Shown here one piece after another: positions 55,342-64,000 of a stretch of 64,000 nucleotides of DNA; position 1 is the first letter of the stretch, and the number at the start of each line of letters is the position of its first letter. Both the position numbers and the translations under genes were made by a program. The DNA is taken from positions 58,030,071 to 58,094,070 of the forward strand of contig CM064432.1 of NCBI GenBank assembly GCA_032690845.1. The letters are read 5' to 3'. The notes under the pieces were generated by a model. It was not told the DNA's origin and did no database searches. It saw nothing but the letters and a program-made list of their open reading frames with translations. Source of the stretch: Eleusine coracana subsp. coracana. Its lineage: Eukaryota; Streptophyta; Magnoliopsida; Poales; Poaceae.

Positions 55342-55851
55342 TGTAGGGGAACGGGTAGGCTACGATAGCATATAAAATTTCTACCGTTCAACCAGGAAAC
55401 CTTGCAAGAGAGGATCATGGATCGTTACCACTAGACGCGCAGGCAGAGCGGAAGCGAATGTTGGAGCAGCTCGATCCAACGTAGTCGCGCGTCGATGTAG
55501 AGGAAGTAGTCGATCACGTCAATCGTCTCCTTCTAGTCCAGCCGTCGGCACCGCAGCAGCAGCAGCGCCTCCTCGCGGTATTCACACGTACGGGGTTGGA
55601 GTACCGTGCGCGGCGTGCTAGCACCGGCAACACGGTTAGGGTTTTGTGGGCGAGTAAGAGGAGCACGGCGGCTAGGGTTAAGGACTGGTGGAATCACCTG
55701 CGCCCTAAGCCCCTCCTCCACTTAAATAGACCCTTCTAATGGGCCTTGACTAGTTGGCCCATTAGTGGACTAATTCCTCACACGGATCAATATCCGTATG
55801 ACGCTCACATACGGATCAAATCCGTATTGTCTCTTGGGCATATCTCCAACA
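55342..55851 (-). repeat. 5' LTR of the Angela-like element
   Basis: 510 bp. Differs from the 3' LTR at four positions: AAACC/AAATC, GGCAG/GGCGG, GCGCC/GCGCT and CTTGA/CTTAA. Confidence 0.95.
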
Positions 55852-55856
55852 CAAAA

Positions 55857-57540
55857 TTCTAGAAATGAGTGAAGGGACAGACGGACAATTCATAACTCAT
55901 TCATCTAAACCATGTAGTTGGATCTGGGTTGATTAGCCTTAGTACTTACTTTTAATCTAATCCATGAAAGTCTCTTACAACCATCAGCATATCCTTTGCA
56001 TTACTGTTTTTGCACCGTTACAACTTTTTGTAAATTTGGGGCAGGTGGGCGTTCCAGCAGCAGTAGCAACAACATCTCTCTTTTTTTTTTTTGCTATACT
56101 ATTTTTCTCATGTTACTACGGAACTGTAATTTCCTTCTTAAAAAGACTATTTTCTCAATGCACAGAACTGTGCACTATTTCATAGACAATTCAATATATA
56201 ATTTGTTTTGTGTATTACTGTATGTGCGATAATTTGATTGAGGATTCAAACAATTAATGGCAGAATATAAGAACAGTCAGGTGATACAGTTTGCATACCG
56301 GCTGAAGCTGCAGAACTAAATGCAGAATTTGAAGATGGTGAAAAACATGAGTTTATAATATAAACTTTTTCTTTCATGCAGTTCAGTTGTGAGAAATTCC
56401 ATAATTAACGGTTGCTCGGTAAATGAGAAGCCAAATGTTCAAGGGGTATTCCAAAACTAATAAAAATGCCTATAACACAACAGATATAGAGGAAGGACTC
56501 AATTTGGACAATGCAAAAGGAATGAGATCTATATAATTAAACACGGTCACTGACAACAAAACAAATGAATACAAGGAGGATTAATATATGTTGATTAGTG
56601 TGCTTGGGTATAGTGGGGAATTTAGGTGGTGCGTGCTGCTTGAGAGCCTGAGAGGGATGAAATGACCTCTGGATCTGACAAACAATAATTTTCTCAATGC
56701 TGTGATAACAGAACGCCACTAAAAAATTTAGAAGTAAATGAGCCAACATTAACTGAAGAGAACACTCTCTTGAGCAATTAATCAAACATGTTGTGAGCAT
56801 TTCTAGACATGTTACGCTGAGAGATGCTACTACCTGGACTATTGTTTATTCTTTTGAGATGGCGTTGCAGAGCAGATCCAAAGGCCATGATGGTTCCAGT
56901 AACTGAATTGCTTCTCCATGCATTATCAATTCACCATTGCACACCATCCTTTTCAACGCATGAGCTTGTGCAATACACATAAAGCTAGAGCGATGAGATA
57001 GAAATGTTCGAGTTTTCGACAGCCCAGCCATCCGCGCTCCCCCGACTCAGATACTGCAGGCCTGGCTGCTGCAGCAGCTCACAACAACTCGCGTTCGCCA
57101 CAGCAGGCAACGTCCCTACCCCAAGTCATTGTAGGTGAGCGCCATGTGCATAAGCTAAGGTGGTGGAAGGCGTGAGCAGAGCAGTGGTAGCGGAGCGCAC
57201 GGAGGTACTGATGCAGAGTTTTTGTTTGGTCGGGCATCATCAGTAGAGGGAGGACCATGCGTGGGAGGGCCTTTTTGGAAGTTTGCTACTCAATACTTTG
57301 AGAAGGGTCTGGGTGAAAGAACATAGACTACATCAAACGGTCGTGTGACGTCTGCGGGGAGATCGGAGATCGAACGGTCTGCTTTTTTTATGATAACGTG
57401 GCGTGACTCTTTTGCAATAAAACACACGTGTTTTAATATATTCAGATTGAGTTAATCAAAAACTTTCCACTAGAATTTAGATACCAACTAAAGATATCTG
57501 GTTCATCATTTAAATGTATATTTGCATCGTGTAACATTAA
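55857..57540. other. Intergenic spacer
   Basis: No gene recognised. 56846-57031 (minus) opens 61 codons starting MAGLSKTRTF next to a GC-richer patch (57000-57200), which could be a fragment of a gene 5' end, but nothing supports a function. The rest is AT-rich. Confidence 0.4.
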
Positions 57541-58600
57541 ACTATGTCACAAACAAAGATTTTTGGTCAACTAAGGATCTTCGGAATGAGGTACTTAAAG
57601 GTATTGTACTCGTTATATCGGATATCGTGTCTTTCTTCCTTCTGACAATATTATAGAAATTTTAAAATTATTTTCTTAAATAAGTAATTATGTCTAGCAT
57701 TTATCTTCCCAGAATCTAATATGTTTATCATCTTGTACAATAAAGATCTCATAGCTCAGTAATTGATTTTTGACATTCATAAGACCTCACTAGAAGTACA
57801 AATCAACAGGTTTTCTATCTACTTGAGTGTCTTGCTATCAAAATATTTGTTCCAAAAACTTATTGTCATGTCCCATCTTCATTAATTAGGTTAAAAAGCA
57901 ACTTACTAAGGAGGCATATATTCTTGATTTCTAAGTCTAGAATACCCAAACTACCTTGTTCTTTTTGTCTAAATATAATATTCCATTTAGCAAACCTAAA
58001 CTTCTTTTTATGATTATCTCCTTGTCAAAAGAATCTGGATCTGTAAAAGTCTAATTTTTACAACACACCTTTCAGTATTTTAAAGAAAGATTACATAAAA
58101 AATACAATACTATTAAGAAGAGAGTTTATTAATACTAAGTGACCAACTCACCATCATATGACAACAATTTTTTCTTTCAACAACTTAGTCTTTTTTTTCA
58201 AATTTCATTTATATTATTTTCCAATCTGAATTACTAATTCTTTTGTGGTGCATTGGTATGCCTAGATAACGAAATGGATATTGGTTCATCCCACAATAAA
58301 ATGTTCTGTATAATGACTCTCCCACTCTTTTAATTCGTCATAACAAAATAATCCACTCTGTATGAAAGTTAATTTGTAATCCTGATAGTTGTTCAAAAGC
58401 ATAAAGTATTAAATTCATATTTTTTGCTTGTTCGAGATTATGATCCATAGCAAGAATTGTATCAATTGCATATTGCAAAATAAAGAGTTCACCATCTACA
58501 AGATGTGGCACTAGATCACTGATTTGTCCATCCTCTTTTGCTCTACTGATTAGAATAGCTGCAATCAAATTGTTCTAAGTATATAAATCAAATGTTCTAT
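57540..58600 (-). mobile_element. LINE (non-LTR retrotransposon) remnant
   Basis: Minus-strand translation gives the end of a plant LINE reverse transcriptase: LVPHLVDGELFILQYAIDTIL (a decayed YADD-type active site, second Asp context altered), then LILYAFEQLSGLQINFH. About 400 bp further, in another frame, it gives WQGDNHKKKFRFAKWNI and GSLGILDLEIKN. Several stops and frame changes show an old, dead copy; no poly(A) end or target duplication was located. Confidence 0.8.
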
Positions 58601-61600
58601 GTCTATAAACAATTTTTTTTACCAATATAAATGAATTGTTCTACGAGTATAAACCAATAGTTCTTGATGGAGAGATGAATTATTTCAAGTTGAACAATCA
58701 ATTGTTCCTATATCTAAAATCAAAAATCAATTTTTTTAGAAAGATTATAATCAGAAGCATTGGATAACATGGAGAGGTCAACGGGTTAAGAATGGGTTGA
58801 AGCAAGCAAATTGTGGCCGTAAGCACATAGATATGTTGGGGTGTGTTGTGCTAGGAGCAGCAACAGCCGTGGAGGGAGGGAGGAAGGAGCATGAGGATTT
58901 TCGAGCTGATACTGGTGACGAGGCTGTAGCACAAGCTCAGGCGAGGAAGAGAGGTACATATATATATATAGACGACATGGTGAGAAAGTTACACATAGAA
59001 TTTCAAATTCACATTCAACTACACTAAAATGAATAAATAATAATAAATCATGAAAAAGAGGAAGAAAAGGACAAAAATGGTATATGTGCTAGAATTTTTG
59101 TCCTCTTTGTCATGATCTATTATTTTGTATCTTTTAAATAAAGTTGATTTTGAACTTGAAATTTTTTATGTGAATGTTTTATCATGCCATCTACGTGTAT
59201 GTCAAGGTTCAAAAATTTTGAAAACTTCTATAGGTGGCTTACACTGAATAACTTTTCAGATTAGTTGACGATTTGTTATATCTCCACCTGTAACATTTTT
59301 TAGTGTTTGTCAAAAGGAACGAGTCCTATATGTCTCTCTTAATCATTATTTTATGAGTTCCACTTTGAATTCCTTGATAGAAAATCGGACCTACACTCTC
59401 AATCACTCAAGCAGTTCTTTTTTTTTCTCTCCGAGCGGTTTTGAAGCCAACTGTTTGAATAGTTGAATGAGTATCTCATTTTTTTAGAACATAAGCTCAA
59501 CTCAGCAGTAAGGCGTGGCTCTTTTACCCTTGCAGCGGGGTTCGACCCCTAGTCTCACAAAAAAAATCCCCTCGCTGGCTGCTGCCAGGTTTTGGAAGTT
59601 TTCTATGGTCAGGTAACCGGATGCTTCCTCTTAATGCAGTGCAGTAGGACAGTCATACCCCTCCGGCCATAGTTTTAGAATATCCGATTTTATAATTGAG
59701 ATATCCAAAGTACGACTCATTGAATAGTTGAGATAGATGAAAGAAAGAAAATGAGTTTTATTAGGATAAAACTCATTTGGCATTGTTTCATATGCATGAA
59801 ACTCCAATGAAACTTTCATTAAGAGTAAAAAGTTTTATCCTAATAGATTTTAACCAATCTTAATATAATAATTTATTATTATGATTTACCTATGAAATTA
59901 TAAAATAAAACTTTACATTGAGAGAGCTAATTTTATCTTTCAAACTAAACATCTAAATCTGATGTGGTACTATAAGAAAGAGTGAAATGAAATCATAGAT
60001 TGAGACTGACCTAAGCACCGACTTAGAAAGGCATGTTTTTTCACCATTCATTTGTCTAGTGATTTGTGCAAATGAGACCCATATCTTACATGGAGGAAGA
60101 GAAGGATTGTAGATCAGTTAGATGAATGGTCATACGCTTGCCTTCCCGGGCAGGCACACCTAGAATTTTAACTCTCATTTTTTTGCCTAGATAAATTCCT
60201 ATTTGACAACACCATTGACACAAATGAAAAGTCGGTACCTTCATGTTAAATTTGTTAGCGATTCATGGTATTTGTTATATTGTTATCTTGAGTGTATATT
60301 GTCATTGTATTAATATAAGCTGAAATATGATCAATATAAGCACTCAACGTTGGTTATGTTGTAAATGGACACAAGTTATGCCAATTGCATGAAAATCAGT
60401 TTTGCGAGTTTTTAGTACTCACAAACATATCAATTGAAAAAAATGATTTTGTGTTCGTATGTGCATTTAAAGTGTAAGAACAACATCAAAGTCATGTGCA
60501 TTTATGTTTTTTAATCTTGTCCCAAATTGAGTATTTGATATTTAAACTTTGTTGCTAATATTTAGATTATTTGATTTTTTTTATAAAAAAGTATTTTTTA
60601 ATAAAATTTTTAAATTTTTTTTTCTAAAATATATGCAAGTGAGATCTAATTTTATTTGTATCGTCACGTAGGACACAACGGTGGAAACGGAATAAAAAAT
60701 AGGTATTACACATGGGATTTATAACATTTTGAAGAAAATTATGTCACTTTATTCGCTTATGTTATCGTGAAAATAACATGTCCATTTTTTGGTTTCACTG
60801 AGGTTTGGCGTGTCTCCTTTATTAGTCACGAAATTGACGTGACTTAATTAACCTTAGTCCAATTTTGGACCGTCCGAAGAGTACTAAGTCTCAAACACGC
60901 CAATTATTTGTATGTCACTGAGAAAACTTCTAATACCCTAGCTCAAGCGTTTCTTTGATATTTAGAGCTTACAACAGTCGCAAAGTTAGTGGCATATAAG
61001 GTTTTCTTGTATTTACGAAATATTTTGAACAAGGTAATGTCTTAAACAATCAAGTTGAGACTCTTAGGGCATCTCCTAACCTCTTTAGCTTAACCAAATA
61101 AACTATAGTTCAGAGAATGATGACTTGATAAGGGTAGCAAATTCGCACCCCTAAATCCAGATGATAGGTAGGCAGAAGAACAGATTGTGAACTCGAGTCC
61201 TTTAGAACAGAGCAAGCGGCGTTCTGTCTAGAACAGAACATTTGCATTGCCGCCCTTCCTGACGCTGCTTGCGCTGAGGCGCGCGACGAAGGAGCAAAGG
61301 AAGAAACTACCGTTGCCGGCCAACTAAACTGTGGAGGGTAGGTACTCCCTCGGCATCATCATTCTGCGGCTCCTGACCGGGCGCGGCCGCCTCGGACGCG
61401 TTGCCGATGGGGAAGCTGCAACCCGTTTCCGTTGGTGCAGGCCGGCCAGTTCGCGCCAAGATGAGCTGGAAGGCGCGGGCCACATAACTTGTCCGTCTTT
61501 AAGCACTTGAACAACCTGCTTCTGCACTTAAACGCTTGATTCCCAGTTCCTCCTCGCCTCGCACACATCTTTTTTGTTGAAAAATGGATCCTTTTTTACT

Positions 61601-61734
61601 CCGCATCACAGTCAGTCACAAAATTTACATCAGACGTGCAGCAAGGAACCAAAATTTCACCTAGATCCCACCAAGTACTGGATTGGCGGCAGACAGTAGC
61701 ACTAAGAACACGTACGCACGCTTGTACAGTTCAT
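58600..61734. other. AT-rich intergenic spacer
   Basis: No gene supported. A tRNA/SINE-like patch lies at about 59485-59560 (CTCAGCAGTAAGGCGTGG and a B-box-like GGGGTTCGACCCC followed by an A-run). The last few hundred bases are the 3' flank of the XRI1-like gene. ORFs of 60-79 codons have no domains. Confidence 0.45.
59485..59560 (+). mobile_element. tRNA-like / SINE head fragment
   Basis: CTCAGCAGTAAGGCG resembles an A-box region and GGGGTTCGACCCC is a good B-box, 40 bp apart, followed by eight A. The acceptor stem cannot be folded, so it is not a tRNA gene; more likely a short SINE or SINE fragment. Confidence 0.4.
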
Positions 61735-63337
61735 TCATCCTCTCGTCCTCACGACGGTTATGGTGCCCCTTCCCACGGTGTGGAGCCTGGTGAACCCGGA
61801 CACCGTCTTCCCCGACGGCGCCGGCCGGTTATCGACCGACACCCTTCGGCCGCACGCGAACTCGCCCACGGGGTGCCGGACAGGATGGGCGGGCGGCGTG
61901 AGAATCCACTCGTTGATGTCAGCGAGGGTCACCTCGCCGTCCGTTCCGCTGGGCTTCACCACGGCGAAGGGGCGCAACACTGATGACCCGGCGCCGACGG
62001 TGGAGGACGACGCCGGCCTTCTCTTCTTGCAGCTTTCGTCACCTTTCGATTCTTTCTCTGTGCGCAAAAGACGAAACGAAATTAGTAAGAAATTTGCACG
62101 GACACTACGGAGGTTTAGCGTGACAAGGGTTGGCAAGGTTTTCACCTTTTGGTGCCGAGCGCTTGGTGGACAAGCTGTTGGCGCCAACAGTTCGGTGCTG
62201 GGTGCCACTAGTAGTATCACTGGTACGTGGGTCCCCGATGCCTTGTGACGAGGATGAACTGGGAAGCTCTGCTTGTTGCGGCGTCAGAGTTTTCTCTGTT
62301 GATGTAGGCGCCGTTGCAGGAATGGTGCCGAGATCGAAATGATTATCATCTGCAGAAAGATAACATTTTGAAGCAAAGCAAAAAGGGCCCTAATTAAACT
62401 TGTTGTCGACTCTACAAGGCAGAGTGACCGAATAAGGACATGGTAATCTCGGTGAATGTAGATGGTACTGACATTTTACTTCCTATATTGTCACAAGCAG
62501 GTGCATGATGCACAAATGATGGGTTACTAGGACGGCAATGTGCTGCTAATCTCGAATGGGCCCAGACATAAATAAATATCAGAAGCGCCGTGGTTATTTA
62601 ATCATCATCATGGTTGTCCTAGTTGTTTGGAACCGTACTACTGTCATGAAATAAATGGAAAATTATGGTACCGATGTCCTTGGTTGTAGTAAAAAAGGGA
62701 AAGAGTGTAAACGAAGCAAAACCACTTCAGAAGTTCAGAGGAACACCCAGTAACAACAACAAGTACATGAAGTTGTTCCATGTTCCCGTAGCTTGGAAAT
62801 TCTTACCTTGGGAAGAGATATCACTCTCCTCCTTCACAGCACCGAAGGAATTCCAGCCCTCTCCCGAATCCAGTAAATTCTGAAATGGTGATGAATAACA
62901 AGAGTCGAATGAGAAAATTAAGCCAAACACCGTAATTCGATCACAACAGAACGGCCTGTGAATCATAACATAGCTGAAGTTGCACTCACTTGGAGTAGTT
63001 CATCCAGCTCCCTACGCATCGCCGCCATCCTGCACAGTAGGCAGGCTGGTGACCGCCGTTGACACCTCGGACACCAGGGACTCCATGCTTGCTAGTATAT
63101 GTAAAACAACATTGCCGCCATGAACACAAGCTACGTGAGACCAAGGAAAAATGAAAGATAGGCCGGTATCTTTGTAGTCGCAGCATGAGGCCTACACTTT
63201 GGGACGAGGAGATCAAGCTCATGGCACTCGTGGGCACCAGAATCACCGGCACCATTTCCATCTGCTCCTTGACCAAGGTAGAAGAGCTGTGGATCCCATC
63301 CAAAGAGGCTGCTGCTGCTCTCCAAGCTGCACGCCAT
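61735..63337 (-). CDS. XRI1: XRI1-like protein (X-ray induced transcript 1 family)
   Basis: Five exons on the minus strand: 63337-63198, 63029-62990, 62879-62807, 62349-62146, 62057-61735; 780 nt, 259 residues, all GT-AG. Start chosen at ATG 63337 (MACSLESSSSLFGWDPQ); an in-frame ATG at 63397 would add 20 residues. Family marks: SLFGWDPQ near the N-terminus, a MRRELDELLQNLLDS helix across exons 2-3, a basic KKRRP patch, and the conserved C-terminus FAVVKPSGTDGEVTLADINEW, PVRHPVGEFAC and GRGTITVVRTRG. In Arabidopsis XRI1 is induced by ionising radiation and needed for normal meiosis and DNA repair; it has no known catalytic domain. Assignment rests on recognising the C-terminal pattern. Confidence 0.78.
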
Positions 63338-63517
63338 GGTGTCCAAAGGCCACCAGGCTTGCCTCTGGTGCAGATCTCTTTCTTGTACCGTCTCCATGGG
63401 AGATACACTGGAGTTACACAGTAGTGGACTTGTGGGGAAGAGCAACTTGAGAGTGTAAAGACTAAAGACTGAAGGTGAGTACACTAGCTGCTAGCGCTAG
63501 AGAGGCGTGCCATGCGT

Positions 63518-63527
63518 GCTTAAATAG
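63518..63527 (-). promoter_or_regulatory. TATA-like box of the XRI1-like gene
   Basis: Read on the minus strand, CTATTTAAGC stands about 180 bp upstream of the ATG at 63337, which would place transcription start near 63490 and give a ~150-nt 5' UTR. Confidence 0.45.
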
Positions 63528-64000
63528 CGGGGCTTTTGGGAGGCAGGCCAAAGGCGAAAGCTGGTGTGTGCGCTGAAGGCTGCAGTGCGGCATGTCGAGC
63601 ACGGCTAGTCAGGGTCTGAGGAAAAGACGGGTTGGAAATTTTGCAAAGCGAAAAGGGAGCAACGTGGCAACGAAAGCGGCTTTGTCTAATTGTCTTGCCA
63701 TGACTCTTCGTTATACTGTTATATTCCCCTCTTCTTTGTTCGTTTTGACTTAAAATCTTGAACATGGTTAAAGTATTTTCTTTTTCAAGGAAAAAGTCCA
63801 AATTAGTCTCCTCAAGTATACTCAAAGTCTACATAATCCCCTAAACTGTTTTTTGGTTCATTTCACCCCCTAAACTATGTCACTTGGTTTAATTTATCTC
63901 CTAATACAATTTGTCTTTTTTATTTGTCCATACACAAGTGTGACATTAAGTTAAAATTTTGTGAGATGATAGTAGACATCGTAACTCATGCTATAAAACA
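63528..64000. other. Upstream region of the XRI1-like gene
   Basis: Promoter side of the gene, then from about 63800 a dispersed-repeat-like sequence (CCCCTAAACTGT and CCCCCTAAACTATG in tandem, a pattern often seen in grass transposon ends). No gene. Confidence 0.4.

Larger units (their letters stand above)
48612..55851 (-). mobile_element. Ty1/copia LTR retrotransposon, Tork/Angela-like, young
   Basis: A 7.24-kb element on the minus strand, flanked by the 5-bp duplication CAAAA (48607-48611, 55852-55856). LTRs of 510 bp each (5' LTR 55342-55851, 3' LTR 48612-49121), starting TGTTGGAGATATGCCC and ending CCTACA. The primer-binding site TGGTATCAGAG lies just inside the 5' LTR (about 55330-55340), and a purine-rich AGTGGGAGAT precedes the 3' LTR. 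It carries gag and pol. By eye the LTRs differ at only four of 510 positions (all transitions), so the insertion is recent. One gag/pol frame slip and one nonsense codon disable this copy. Confidence 0.95.

Noticed and set aside
56846..57031. 61-codon minus ORF near a GC-rich patch
   Set aside because: Could be a gene fragment, but no homology pattern, splice sites or partner exons were recognised.
1..64000. CRISPR arrays, operons, riboswitches, bacterial-type origins
   Set aside because: Spliced plant genes and retroelements throughout; no regularly spaced repeats other than those listed.

Overview
The window is nuclear DNA from a grass (Poaceae). The evidence is intronless CYP76M-type P450 genes, GC-rich exons in AT-rich spacers, GT-AG introns plus one AT-AC intron, and a dense load of grass-type transposable elements (Stowaway and Tourist-like MITEs, Helitrons, Ty1/copia elements, a Cassandra-like TRIM, SINE and LINE remnants). 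The species cannot be fixed from sequence alone.

Layout. 1-15.9 kb: a CYP76M-like P450 cluster. It holds a 5'-cut copy at the window edge, two full-length intronless genes on +, and an inverted copy on - broken by two 1-bp deletions. The spacers hold a glutamate decarboxylase (GAD) gene fragment, two Helitron termini sets, MITEs, tandem repeats and a tRNA-derived SINE. 16.7-18.0 kb: a CACTA-like patch and a complete Cassandra-type TRIM whose LTRs carry 5S-rRNA-like sequence. 19.6-23.1 kb (-): a seven-exon GAD gene with a calmodulin-binding tail and two alternative first exons in the same phase. 24.6-36.1 kb (+): an 11.5-kb copia element of SIRE/Maximus type. Its gag and pol are full of stops and frameshifts, but a roughly 530-codon accessory ORF between pol and the 3' LTR is intact, and a 14-bp near-palindrome is scattered through the LTRs and the leader of that ORF. 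36.3-37.6 kb: a poly(A)-tailed retroposon with a 9-bp target-site duplication. 37.7-38.0 kb: a Stowaway MITE. 38.4-42.8 kb (+): DNA polymerase epsilon subunit B, 13 exons, with E2F-type promoter sites and a U12-type AT-AC intron. 44.9-47.1 kb (-): a single-exon protein with two F-box/F-box-associated modules. 48.6-55.9 kb (-): a young Tork/Angela-like copia element whose 510-bp LTRs differ at four positions. 57.5-58.6 kb (-): a LINE remnant. 61.7-63.3 kb (-): a five-exon XRI1-like meiosis/DNA-repair gene.

How it works together. The P450s are a locally amplified family with signs of gene conversion and pseudogenisation. They are probably ER enzymes of specialised (for example terpenoid) metabolism, but no terpene synthase lies in the window to prove a pathway. 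GAD (GABA synthesis), Pol epsilon subunit B (replication), the F-box protein (ubiquitin ligase adaptor) and XRI1-like (meiosis/DNA repair) look like ordinary independent genes. No CRISPR array, operon or true rRNA/tRNA gene was found. Exon coordinates were read by eye from splice signals; the three spliced gene models each sum to a whole number of codons.
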